NCBI RefSeq assembly: GCF_048388525.1
Contig: NZ_DBGCTQ010000098.1
Location: 1-60,311 of the forward strand
Length of the DNA stretch: 60,311 bases
Direction: 5' to 3'
Origin: BQOK01 sp048388525
Lineage (GTDB): Bacteria; Bacillota; Clostridia; Oscillospirales; Ruminococcaceae
Shown here: in pieces, positions 8,623 to 17,293 of the stretch
Numbering within the stretch: the first letter of the stretch is position 1
Layout: each line of letters begins with the position of its first letter
The notes under the pieces: generated by a model
What the model saw: only the letters and a program-made list of their open reading frames with translations
Told to the model about the DNA's origin: nothing
Databases searched by the model: none
Program-made: the position numbers and the translations under genes

Positions 8623-9852
8623 ATGGCGCAGGCAAAGTTGTCTGATCCTTCCGGCCGCGGCAGGGTGGCGGGCTACAAGGTGATCTTTCCGCAGATGCAG
8701 CACCCCTACACCGAGGCCGAGATCCAGGCGGTGGTGGATGTGATGCGCAACGCCGAGGGGCAGACCCAGGGCAAATATCTGGAAAAATTTGAAAAAGACT
8801 TCGCGGCCTTTGTGGGCGCAAAATACGCCTTTGGCGTGAACAACTGCACCAACGCCTTAAAGCTGGCGGCCATCTTCTGCCACATCCAGCCGGGCGACGA
8901 GGTGATCATGCCCGCCTACACCTACTGCGCCTCGGCCATCCCCTTTGGCGATTTGGGCGCAAAGCTGGTCTGGGCCGACATCAACAAGGACACCTGGACC
9001 ATCGACCCGGACGATTTTGAGCGCAAGATCACCTCGAACACCAAGGTCGTGGTGGCCGTGCACCTGCTGGGCATCCCCTGTGATATGAAGCGCATCGTGG
9101 CCATTGCCCGCCGCCACGGCATCAAGGTGGTGGAGGACTGCGCCCAGGCGCTGGACTGCCGCATCGACGGCCAGCACGTGGGCACCTTCGGCGATTTTGG
9201 CTGCTTCAGCTTCCACGCCGCCAAGACCATGACCACCCTGGGCGAGGGCGGCATGTTCGTGTGCTCCGACGACCAGATCGCCCAAAACGTGCCGGGCATC
9301 CGCCACAACGGGCTGTGCGCGTTCCAGGGCGAGCGCGAGCGCTATTGGCTGCCGGCCATGAGCAACGTGGACGAATTTTTACAGGACCGCTGGCCCCAGA
9401 ACTTCTGCCTGGGCGAGGCGCAGTGCGCGCTGGGCTCCGAGCAGCTCAAAAGCATCGTCGCCAACAACGAGATCCTCATCGAGCAGGACCGCAAGATACG
9501 CGAATGGCTTCAGGACGTGCCCGAGATCAGCTTCCCCGGCGTCGTGCCCGGCGGGCGCTATGTGGTGCACCAGTACATCATGCATTACGACGGCAGCCAG
9601 TACGGCAAGACCCGCGACGATCTGCTGGACCTGCTCACCAAAACCTACGGTGTGCGGGCCATCGTGCAGTATTACCCGCTTTACCGCTACCCCTTGTTTC
9701 AGAAAAAGGGCTTTGGCGCCTACGATTGCCCGGTGCTGGACGCCTGGTGGGACAACAGCTTCTCCTTCCCCTGGTGGTGCGGCATCGACGACGAGAGCAT
9801 GCGCATCATGTGCGAGGGGCTCATCGACGCGGTAAAGACCCTGCGCGGCTGA
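8623..9852 (+). CDS. DegT/DnrJ/EryC1/StrS-family PLP aminotransferase
   Basis: 409 residues, normal for the family. The block CFSFHAAKTMTTLGEGG carries the PLP lysine (Lys201). EVIMPAYTYCASA, VVEDCAQALD and the C-terminal YYPLYRYPLF are further family blocks. These enzymes move an amino group between glutamate/glutamine and a keto sugar, usually on nucleotide sugars during biosynthesis. Here the gene is embedded in a catabolic cluster, 178 nt before a sialate-lyase-like aldolase, so the enzyme may work in the direction of amino-sugar removal. That is inference. AGGAGG lies 8 nt before the ATG. An alternative is a cyclitol aminotransferase, since that group shares this fold. Confidence 0.88.
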   Translation: MAQAKLSDPSGRGRVAGYKVIFPQMQHPYTEAEIQAVVDVMRNAEGQTQGKYLEKFEKDFAAFVGAKYAFGVNNCTNALKLAAIFCHIQPGDEVIMPAYTYCASAIPFGDLGAKLVWADINKDTWTIDPDDFERKITSNTKVVVAVHLLGIPCDMKRIVAIARRHGIKVVEDCAQALDCRIDGQHVGTFGDFGCFSFHAAKTMTTLGEGGMFVCSDDQIAQNVPGIRHNGLCAFQGERERYWLPAMSNVDEFLQDRWPQNFCLGEAQCALGSEQLKSIVANNEILIEQDRKIREWLQDVPEISFPGVVPGGRYVVHQYIMHYDGSQYGKTRDDLLDLLTKTYGVRAIVQYYPLYRYPLFQKKGFGAYDCPVLDAWWDNSFSFPWWCGIDDESMRIMCEGLIDAVKTLRG

Positions 9853-10030
9853 GCGCAAAAAGCAAAACAAAGAAAATGCCGGGGCGGGCTGCGTCTTCTC
9901 CCTTTTTCTAAAAGCAGGGAAACGGCCGAAAAGACGACGGGCCAGCGGCGTCCCATGCGGGGCGCCGGGGTACCGGCCTTTTCGGTTTCGTTTTGTCCGG
10001 GGCCGGCCCCGCGGCGGAAAGGACTGTTTT

Positions 10031-10936
10031 ATGAGCTTTGACAAGACCCGTTTCCAGGGGGTGGTGGTTCCCCTGGTGAACCCCTGTGGCCAGGCCGACG
10101 AGCTGGACGTTCCCGCGCTCAAGGCAAACCTTGCGCGGCTTTTGGCCGCCGACGTGGCGGGGCTGTACATCAACGGCGGCACGGGCGACGCCGCGAACCT
10201 GACCCAGGCCGAGCGGTTGGAGACCGCGGCGCTGGTGGTGCCGCAGGTGCTGGCGGCGGGCAAGCTGGCCATCGTGCATGTGGGCCAGACCAGCCAGCGC
10301 GAGGCGGTGGAACTGGCGCGCCAGGCGGTGGCGCTGGGCGCCCACGCCGTGGCAAGCATCCCCCCGAAAAAAGCATGGCCCCAAATCGTGGAATATTACA
10401 AGGCGCTGGCCGCCACCGGCGCGCCGGTGATCGTGTATTATATCCCCGGAGTGACCGGCATGACGGCCGGTATGCCCGAGCTGCGCCTGCTGCTGGACAT
10501 TCCCGGCGTGGCGGGCATCAAGATGAGCGACTGGAATATTTTCCTTTTGCGTAGCGTTGTGCTGGAATATCCCGATAAAGTGGTGTATTCTGGATTTGAC
10601 GAAATGCTGGTGCCCGGCCTTTTGTACGGCGCGGACGGCTGCATCGGCACCTGGGCAAACCTTCTGCCCGAAATGTACGCCAAGGTTTACGCGCGGGTGC
10701 GCGAGGGCCGGGCCGACAGCCTGAAGCCGCTCATGGACGAGTTTACCGCCTTTTTGGCCCTTGGCTGGAACGGGGGCATCCTGGATACCTTTGAGGAACT
10801 CATGCTGGCCAAGGGCTACGTGCAGCGGTGCTTCCGGCGGCCCAGTACCTGGCAGCCGGGCAAGCTGCCCCAAACCGTGCAGGCGGAGCTGCTGGCTCAC
10901 CTGGAGACCCTGGAAGCGATGGCTGCGGCGCTGTAA
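10031..10936 (+). CDS. N-acetylneuraminate lyase/DapA-family aldolase
   Basis: 301 residues, a TIM-barrel Schiff-base aldolase. Tyr136 in VYYIPGVTG and Lys164 in GIKMSDW are the expected catalytic pair. The YxIPxxTG pattern, and SGFDEMLVPGLLYGADGCIG, resemble sialate lyases (YNIPALSG; NGYDEIFASGLLAGADG in E. coli NanA) more than dihydrodipicolinate synthase. Sialate lyases cleave a nonulosonic acid to pyruvate and an amino sugar. One difference stands out: the carboxylate-binding GGSTGE motif is NGGTGD here, with Gly replacing Ser. Substrate may therefore not be ordinary sialic acid. It is followed after 21 nt by the reductase. Confidence 0.82.
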   Translation: MSFDKTRFQGVVVPLVNPCGQADELDVPALKANLARLLAADVAGLYINGGTGDAANLTQAERLETAALVVPQVLAAGKLAIVHVGQTSQREAVELARQAVALGAHAVASIPPKKAWPQIVEYYKALAATGAPVIVYYIPGVTGMTAGMPELRLLLDIPGVAGIKMSDWNIFLLRSVVLEYPDKVVYSGFDEMLVPGLLYGADGCIGTWANLLPEMYAKVYARVREGRADSLKPLMDEFTAFLALGWNGGILDTFEELMLAKGYVQRCFRRPSTWQPGKLPQTVQAELLAHLETLEAMAAAL

Positions 10937-10957
10937 GCCGCAGAAAGGAGCCGACCC

Positions 10958-11872
10958 ATGCAATATGTGAACATTCCCGGCACCGATATGCAGGTGAGCC
11001 GGGTGTGCCTTGGCACCATGACATTTGGCAGCCCGGTGGAGCGCACCGACGCGGTGCGGCTGGTGCGTTACGCCCTGGCCGCCGGGGGCGTCAACTTTAT
11101 CGACACCGCCAATATGTACGAGGGCTACAACCGCACCGCAGGCAGCGCGGGCGGCGTGGCGGAGGAGATCGTAGGCGAGGCCGTGGCCTGCCGCCGGGCC
11201 GATTACATCGTGGCCACCAAGGTGGGCATGAAGGTGGGCGACGCCCCCGAGGATGAAAACACCAGCCCCGCGGCCATTCGGGAGCAGCTGCGCCGCAGCC
11301 TTGCCCGCATGAAAACGGATTATGTGGATATTTATTACCTGCACCGCTACGATGCGAACACCGAGCCCCACGCCATTGCCCGCGCCATGGGCGCGGAGCT
11401 GAAGGCCGGTACCGTGCGGGCCTGGGGCGTGAGCAACTACACCGCGCCCCAGCTCGCCGCGCTGCTGGCCGCGGCAAGGGACGAGGGCGTGCCCGCCCCG
11501 GCGCTGTGCCAGCCCGCCCTGAGCCTTTTGAACACCGGCGCGCTGACCGAGCTGCTGCCCCTGTGCGCCCGCGAAAACATCGGCGTGGTGCCCTACCAGA
11601 TCCTGCAGGGCGGCATGCTCACCGGCAAATACCGCAAGGGCCAGCCCGCGCCCGAGGGCAGCCGCCTGGCCGAAAAGCCGGAATGGCTCAAGCCCTTTAC
11701 CGACGAGACCTACGAGGTGATCGAGCGGTGCGCCGCCGGCGCTCAGGCCGCAGGTGTCACCATGACCCAGTACGCGCTGCGCTGGGCGCTGGCCCAGCCC
11801 GGGGTTGTCAGCGCCCTGGTGGGCGTAAAGCGGAAGGCGCAGATCGACGAGGCGGTGGGCGCGGTGGAGTAA
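10958..11872 (+). CDS. Aldo/keto reductase
   Basis: 304 residues with the (alpha/beta)8 family blocks: FIDTANMYEGYN holding the catalytic Asp and Tyr, ATKVGMK holding the Lys, and DYVDIYYLHRYD holding the His. The C-terminal ALVGVKRKAQIDE block binds NADPH. It probably reduces an aldehyde or keto sugar formed in the pathway, for example the product of the neighbouring aldolases. AAAGGAG precedes the ATG by 8 nt. It lies between the lyase-like gene and a sialidase-fold gene, 74 nt from the latter. Confidence 0.9.
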   Translation: MQYVNIPGTDMQVSRVCLGTMTFGSPVERTDAVRLVRYALAAGGVNFIDTANMYEGYNRTAGSAGGVAEEIVGEAVACRRADYIVATKVGMKVGDAPEDENTSPAAIREQLRRSLARMKTDYVDIYYLHRYDANTEPHAIARAMGAELKAGTVRAWGVSNYTAPQLAALLAAARDEGVPAPALCQPALSLLNTGALTELLPLCARENIGVVPYQILQGGMLTGKYRKGQPAPEGSRLAEKPEWLKPFTDETYEVIERCAAGAQAAGVTMTQYALRWALAQPGVVSALVGVKRKAQIDEAVGAVE

Positions 11873-11946
11873 GCCCGCCCCCCGGTCCTCTGCGGCCGCG
11901 CAGCAAAAACTCCGCACTGTAAAACGGAAAAAGGAAGGTGCTCGTG

Positions 11947-13755
11947 ATGGCCCAAACTTCGGTGGACAAGATTTTTTGGCGCGGGGAATTTGAGCAAACC
12001 CTCGTATACGCGCCCGCCAAGCGCCCCGGCTTTGTGGCCTGGGCCACGGCCTTTTCTTACGGCGACGGCTCGGTGGGCCTTTCCTTCGATGAAACGCTGG
12101 AGGCTGAAAACCCATACTTCACCCCGCCCCGGCTGGAATATGCCGAGGCCGCGGGCGTGCCGGTCTCCTATTGCTCGGTGGAAAGCGGCAGCGCGCACCA
12201 GCGCTCCTACCGGGTGTACATGCGCTCTGCGGACGGGGTGAACTTTACCGAAACGGGCCGCTGCCCGCGCCAGGAGGGCTCGTTCTGCAACGTGGGCTTT
12301 CCCGATGGGCGCATCGTGGGGTTCGACGTGCCCCGCCACAACAACGAGGGCACCGGCTGGAGCGACTGGTTACGCGTGCGGGAAAGCCGGGACGGCGGAA
12401 AGACCTGGACCGACCTGCGCCGTCTGCTGCAGGGCACCGCGCCCTATCTGTGGCGGGTGCGCCGCCTGCGTAGCGGCACCATCGTGGTGCTGGCAAGCCT
12501 GTACGGCACGCCCTGGGGCCCGGGCCGCGAGCGCGCCACCCGCAACACCATGCTGCCGGGCGAAACATACGAAAGCAAGATACAGCCGTTCTTCCTCACC
12601 AGCGAAAACGGCCGCAATTTCAGCGGCCCGCACTACATATTGCCGGGCATCGGCGCCCACGAGTTCGATTTTGCTGAGCTGCCCGACGGCCGCCTGCTCT
12701 TTCTGGCAGGGGACGTGCAGGGCACGCTGGTGGGGCGGCAATTCGTCGCCCCCTCGCCGGACGGCTGGCTCAACGGCACCCTGTACCCCATCGGCGCGGG
12801 CGCGCCCGAGGACCCGGCGCGGGACCCCCAGGGCGGCTACGTGCCTGAGACCATCGCGTGGGACGAGCGGCATGGGTGCCTTGTGGGCTACCGCCGCAAC
12901 AAGTGCTTTTCCCTCTCGAACGATTATGGCGAGAACTGGACCCGCATCGAGCCGGGCTTTTGCTTCGACTTTCTTTACCAGCCCTGCCTGCTTGCCCTGC
13001 CGGACGGCCGTCTGGGCCTTTACGGGCATGTGGGCGGCGATAACGCCTTTGGCGAAAAGGATATGGTCATCTGCGCCCAGGTGTTCCGGCCCGATTGTGC
13101 GGCGGACCTGCCAAAGGCCGCGCGGCTTTCGCTGGAGCGCATGCTGTCGCCCGACCAAAGCCGTTACGAAAACCGGTTCTGCGCCCGCCTTACCGAGGGC
13201 GGGCGGCCGCTGGCCGGGCAGGAGGTGGAGTTCCGCTTCAACACCTACTGGAACGAGGACGGCAGCGTGAACACCACGGCTCAGCAAAACGCGCCCCGCC
13301 GCCAGCGCGTGCGCACCGACGAGACAGGCCGGGCGGTGGCCGCGGCCGGCTGGTACGACGGCGTGGCCGACATCCACCTGGCCTACAACGTGGATGTGGT
13401 GTGCCCCGGCGACGGCGCGGTGCGCCCCTGCCGGGGCCCCCAGATGACCGTGCTGGCCCTGACGCCCCGCCGCCGCACCCCGTACCCCTACGACGCGTAC
13501 TTTGCCGGCGGCGTGCTGTACCTCTCGCCGGGGTTTGTGGAGCGGTTCCCCGGCGCGCTGGAGGCCCTGGCGGCCCTGCCGGGCGACGGCGAGCTGCTGC
13601 CCGAGGGACTGCTCGCGCCCGAGGCCGTGCAGCGCCTTGCCCGGTGCGGCGCGCTGTACAAGGACGGCGGGCGGTACAAATGGATCCACAGTGTGCACGC
13701 GCCCAGGCCCCTGGCTGGGGTAAAGGTGATGGCGGGCGGCGACTGGTATGAATAA
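11947..13755 (+). CDS. Sialidase-fold (BNR/Asp-box) glycosidase, cytosolic
   Basis: 602 residues from ATG 11947, chosen because AAGGAAGG ends 8 nt upstream; a GTG at 11938 would overlap the ribosome site. Two Asp-box repeats are clear: SRDGGKTW at residue 147 and SNDYGENW at 324, the mark of the six-bladed propeller of sialidases and related exo-glycosidases. No signal peptide is visible, so it acts inside the cell on imported material. The last 200 residues form a separate domain I do not recognise. It is followed closely by an O-acetylesterase, as expected for acetylated nonulosonic acids. Activity on sialic acid itself is not proven; other propeller hydrolases share the Asp box. Confidence 0.78.
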   Translation: MAQTSVDKIFWRGEFEQTLVYAPAKRPGFVAWATAFSYGDGSVGLSFDETLEAENPYFTPPRLEYAEAAGVPVSYCSVESGSAHQRSYRVYMRSADGVNFTETGRCPRQEGSFCNVGFPDGRIVGFDVPRHNNEGTGWSDWLRVRESRDGGKTWTDLRRLLQGTAPYLWRVRRLRSGTIVVLASLYGTPWGPGRERATRNTMLPGETYESKIQPFFLTSENGRNFSGPHYILPGIGAHEFDFAELPDGRLLFLAGDVQGTLVGRQFVAPSPDGWLNGTLYPIGAGAPEDPARDPQGGYVPETIAWDERHGCLVGYRRNKCFSLSNDYGENWTRIEPGFCFDFLYQPCLLALPDGRLGLYGHVGGDNAFGEKDMVICAQVFRPDCAADLPKAARLSLERMLSPDQSRYENRFCARLTEGGRPLAGQEVEFRFNTYWNEDGSVNTTAQQNAPRRQRVRTDETGRAVAAAGWYDGVADIHLAYNVDVVCPGDGAVRPCRGPQMTVLALTPRRRTPYPYDAYFAGGVLYLSPGFVERFPGALEALAALPGDGELLPEGLLAPEAVQRLARCGALYKDGGRYKWIHSVHAPRPLAGVKVMAGGDWYE

Positions 13756-13780
13756 AGCGCCCGCGGAAAGGAAGACCGTT

Positions 13781-15217
13781 ATGAACTTTGGCGTTACCAT
13801 TACAAAGGGCGCTGTGCCCTGGCAGATCTTTCAGCAGGGGGCGGACGGCACCGCGGCGATCCGGCTGGAGGGCGCTTACCACCTTGTGCACCTTTCGCAG
13901 GAGCTGCCGCTCCAATTCGAGCAGGTGGATGCACGGCCCGCGGTGGTGAAGGCCCGGGTGGCGCTGGAGAGCACCGGCGAGTCGGTGATCCCCTGGACGG
14001 TGTGCGAGGTACCCGACGGCGAGCACTGGAGCGTATGTTTCGACCGCGTACCCGCGGGCGGGCTGTACCGCATCGAGACCTATATGGAATACGAAGGGTG
14101 GGACGGCCTGTCCTGCACCAGGGGCGACATGGTGCACAACATCGGCGTGGGGGACGTGTTCGTGATCGCGGGGCAGAGCAACGCGGCCGGCCGGGCAAAA
14201 AACCCCGTTGCCGACGACCCCGAGCTGGGGGTGCACGTGCTGCGCGCGAGCGCCCGGTGGGAGCTGGCCACCCACCCGCTGGGCGAGACCACCGGCGCGG
14301 TGCACCTGGGCCACTACGAGAACCACAACCCCGGGCACAGCCCTTGGCTGCACTTTGCCAAGCGCCTGAAACGGGAGCTGGGGTACCCCATTGGGCTGGT
14401 GCCCTGCGCCTATGGCGGCGCGCCGCTGCGCTGGTGGAACCCGGAGGAGAACGGGGCGCTGTTTGCCAATATGCTGGAGATGCTGGCCGATTACGAGCTG
14501 CACCCCCGGGCAGTGCTCTGGTACCAGGGCGAAGCCGAGGGCTACGAGGGCAGCGCCGGGACCTATCTTGAGCGGTTCACCGCGCTGGTACGCCGCACCC
14601 GCGAGGCGCTGGCCCAGCCGGAGCTGCCCTTCATCACCGTACAGCTCAACCGCAGCCTGGAGCCCGCCTTTGAGGCGCGGGACCGCCAGTGGGGCATGGT
14701 GCGCGAGGCGCAGCGCCAGGCAGCCCATGTGCTGGACCGGGTGACCGTGGTGCCCGCCGCGGACCAGGCGCTCTACGACTCGATTCACAACGCCTCGCAG
14801 TCCAACCTGGTGATCGGCGAGCGCTGCGCGCTGGCGGCCCTGGCGGTGTGCTACGGCCGCGATACCGACTGGAGGGCCCCCGAGCCCGAAACCGTGGTGC
14901 AGACCGCGCCGGACATGATCGAGGTGCATTTTTCGCGCATCCGCAACTGGATCAACGCCTTCGAGGTGCCCCCGGCGCTGCTGCCCTTCGAGGCCGAGGA
15001 CGACGCGGGCCTTGCCGCACCCGCGGCCTATACGGTGAGCCGCGACGGCCTTGCCATCACCTTTGAGCGGCCGCTTGCGGGCAAGGTGCGGCTGCACGGT
15101 GCCTGGCGCATGAACCCAGGCATTGCCGTGCCCTGCGACTGCATGCGCATCGCCATGCTGTCGTTCTACGGCGTGCCCGCGCGCCAGGCCCCGAACGCGG
15201 GCACGGCCACACAATAA
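13781..15217 (+). CDS. Sialate O-acetylesterase-like SGNH/SASA hydrolase
   Basis: 478 residues. GDVFVIAGQSNAAG holds the nucleophile Ser133 of the GQSN block, WYQGEAEG is the second block, and DSIH holds the Asp333/His336 of the triad. This is the arrangement of the SASA family, whose members remove O-acetyl groups from sialic acids or other glycans. ATG 13781 is preferred over an upstream ATG at 13748 because GGAAAGGAAG lies 7 nt before it. No signal peptide is visible, so like its neighbours it appears cytosolic. The N-terminal 120 residues look like a beta-sandwich that often precedes the catalytic domain. Confidence 0.85.
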   Translation: MNFGVTITKGAVPWQIFQQGADGTAAIRLEGAYHLVHLSQELPLQFEQVDARPAVVKARVALESTGESVIPWTVCEVPDGEHWSVCFDRVPAGGLYRIETYMEYEGWDGLSCTRGDMVHNIGVGDVFVIAGQSNAAGRAKNPVADDPELGVHVLRASARWELATHPLGETTGAVHLGHYENHNPGHSPWLHFAKRLKRELGYPIGLVPCAYGGAPLRWWNPEENGALFANMLEMLADYELHPRAVLWYQGEAEGYEGSAGTYLERFTALVRRTREALAQPELPFITVQLNRSLEPAFEARDRQWGMVREAQRQAAHVLDRVTVVPAADQALYDSIHNASQSNLVIGERCALAALAVCYGRDTDWRAPEPETVVQTAPDMIEVHFSRIRNWINAFEVPPALLPFEAEDDAGLAAPAAYTVSRDGLAITFERPLAGKVRLHGAWRMNPGIAVPCDCMRIAMLSFYGVPARQAPNAGTATQ

Positions 15218-15235
15218 AACAGGAGGCCCCTGCCC

Positions 15236-17293
15236 ATGAAACACGATCCCTTTCAGTATATTTTCCGCTTTTGCTGCGACCCCGGCTTCAACGACGGCAC
15301 CGAAGTGCCCGCACTGCTGCGGTATGTGGACGAGGCGCGCATCGACGACGTGGCCGTGTTCGCCAATGTGGAGGAGCTGAACACTGGCCATATGGCCTTT
15401 GAAGAGCAGGATGTATATCTGGAGCTGATGCGCACCCTCACCCGCCTGCTGGCGGAAAAAGGGGTGAGCCTGTCGGTAAACCAGTGGCACAGCGTGATGC
15501 ACGCGGACCTGGGCAAGCGCTTTGCCCCCGGCCAGAACTTCCGCCCCATGGTGGATCCGGAGGGCCGCGCCTCGGAGCTGTGCGTGTGCCCCCTGTGTGA
15601 GAACTGGCAGGCCTACATCAGCCGGCTGTACGCGCGGTACGCCGCGCTGGAGCCCTCGATCCTGTGGGTAGAGGACGACTTCCGCCTGCACAACCACGCG
15701 CCCCTTGCCTGGGGCGGCTGCTTCTGCGAGCGGCACATGGCGCTTTACAGTGCCGCCGCCGGCAAAACGCTTACCCGCGAGGAGTTCGTGCGGGGGGTAT
15801 TGCAGCCCGGCGAGCCCCACCCCTACCGCAAGATCTGGCTGGACGTGAGCCGCGACACCATGCTGCGCGCGGCTGCGGCCATTGGCGGCGCGGTGCGGGC
15901 CGTTTCGGCAAAGGCCAAGGTGGGCCTGATGAGCAGCGCGCCCCACATCCACGCGGCCGAGGGGCGCGACTGGCACGCCCTGCTGCACACCCTGGCCGCC
16001 GGGCGGCCCCCGGTGGACCGGGTGCATCTGCCCGGCTATCAGGAGGCTTCGCCCGCCGGGTATATGCAGGGCTTCAACATGGTTTCCATGCTGACCCGGG
16101 CCTTTTTGCCCCCCGAGACCGAGGTGTACCCTGAGCTGGAAAATTTTCCGTTTTCGCGGTTTTCCAAGTCGCGGCGGTTCACCCGCTTCCAGCTGCTGAG
16201 CGCCCTGCCGCTGGACCTGGCGGGCATGACCATCGACCTGTACGACCTGAACGGCAACGGCATCGTGTGGGAGGACGGCTACCAGCAGATGCTGCGGGAT
16301 ACCAAGGATTACCTGAACGCCCTGACAAAAGGGGGTGTGTTCAAGGGTGAGCGGCAGGGCGTGCGGGTGCTGTGCAGCCCCCAATCTGCCTACACCCTTC
16401 ACACCCCGGAGGGGCGGCGCATGGAAGAACTGTACCCCAATGAAGCCTTTTGGGCGGGGCTGCTGCCCGCCATGGGTGTGCCCTACGCCTATTGCAGCGA
16501 CCCGGCACCCCTGGCGGGCCAGGTGGTGGCCGCGGCCGGGCAGGTGCTGCGCAACTGGAACGCCGAAACGCTGGAGCGGCTGTTCCGGAATAATTTTGTG
16601 CTGCTGACCGGCGACGCGCTGGAGACCCTGTGCGACAGGGGCCTGGGCGGATTGGCCGGGGTGGAGGGCGCCCGGTGGCTTTTGCAGGACAGCGGCGCCT
16701 TTGCCTACGAGCAGGTGAGCGGCGGGCGGGAATACTGCGGCCGCCGGCACGCCAGGGCTTCGGCCGTTTTGGTGGCGGGGGACGCGCTGGAGGTGCGCTA
16801 TGCGCCCGGCGCGCAGGTGGAGGAATACACCGCGCTGTACGATTCGTACCGGCGCCGCGCCGCGCCCTGCCAGGCGGTGGTGGACGGCCGGGTGCTGATC
16901 TACCCTTTCGGGCACCTGCCCGAGCCGCCGGCCATTCCCCCCATGCTGCTGAACAGCGTGCGCCAGGCCGTGCTGCAGGACGTGCTGCACGCGGCAAACG
17001 CGCCTTTCCCCATGGTGGTGGGGCAGCCCTACCTGGAACCCTACTGTTTTTGCGACGGCGCAGGGCTGCACCTTTACCTTGTGAACGCGGCCACCGACCC
17101 GGTGGACGGGGCGGCGCTTGCCGTGCGGAATGCACCGGAGCAGGTGCGGGCCTTTTGCTCGCACCGGGGCGGGGCCGAGCATTTGCCCTGCCGTGCCCAC
17201 AGCGGCGGCGTTTGGGTGCCGCTGGCGCTGCCCAGCATGGAAACGGCGCTGCTCACCTTTTCGTCATCCCCCTTACAGGAGGGCCCTACATGA
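15236..17293 (+). CDS. Large putative glycoside hydrolase (GH42-like barrel), unassigned
   Basis: 685 residues, no signal peptide. The first 330 residues look like a TIM barrel: RYVDEARIDDVAVFANVEE, SILWVEDDF near residue 145 and VYPELENFPFSRF near residue 300. The two acidic segments WVEDDF and YPELENF are candidates for the catalytic pair. From about residue 390 the chain resembles the trimerisation-like domain of GH42 enzymes (FVLLTGDALETL), followed by a small C-terminal beta domain. I cannot assign a known family with confidence. It lies between the esterase and the MFS gene, which overlaps its stop by 4 nt, so it is an integral part of the pathway. Hydrolysis of a sugar linkage is the likely role, but this is inference. 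Confidence 0.55.
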   Translation: MKHDPFQYIFRFCCDPGFNDGTEVPALLRYVDEARIDDVAVFANVEELNTGHMAFEEQDVYLELMRTLTRLLAEKGVSLSVNQWHSVMHADLGKRFAPGQNFRPMVDPEGRASELCVCPLCENWQAYISRLYARYAALEPSILWVEDDFRLHNHAPLAWGGCFCERHMALYSAAAGKTLTREEFVRGVLQPGEPHPYRKIWLDVSRDTMLRAAAAIGGAVRAVSAKAKVGLMSSAPHIHAAEGRDWHALLHTLAAGRPPVDRVHLPGYQEASPAGYMQGFNMVSMLTRAFLPPETEVYPELENFPFSRFSKSRRFTRFQLLSALPLDLAGMTIDLYDLNGNGIVWEDGYQQMLRDTKDYLNALTKGGVFKGERQGVRVLCSPQSAYTLHTPEGRRMEELYPNEAFWAGLLPAMGVPYAYCSDPAPLAGQVVAAAGQVLRNWNAETLERLFRNNFVLLTGDALETLCDRGLGGLAGVEGARWLLQDSGAFAYEQVSGGREYCGRRHARASAVLVAGDALEVRYAPGAQVEEYTALYDSYRRRAAPCQAVVDGRVLIYPFGHLPEPPAIPPMLLNSVRQAVLQDVLHAANAPFPMVVGQPYLEPYCFCDGAGLHLYLVNAATDPVDGAALAVRNAPEQVRAFCSHRGGAEHLPCRAHSGGVWVPLALPSMETALLTFSSSPLQEGPT

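Noticed and set aside
10031..10936. Reading the aldolase as dihydrodipicolinate synthase (dapA)
   Set aside because: YxIPxxTG and the SGFDE segment fit sialate lyases better, and the gene lies in a glycan operon rather than with lysine genes.
13238..17200. A very long open frame (1,320 codons) on the minus strand across the sialidase, esterase and barrel genes
   Set aside because: It is antisense to three well-supported genes with ribosome sites and motifs. Its translation is rich in His, Gly, Gln and Arg with no domain, the usual effect of GC-rich third positions.
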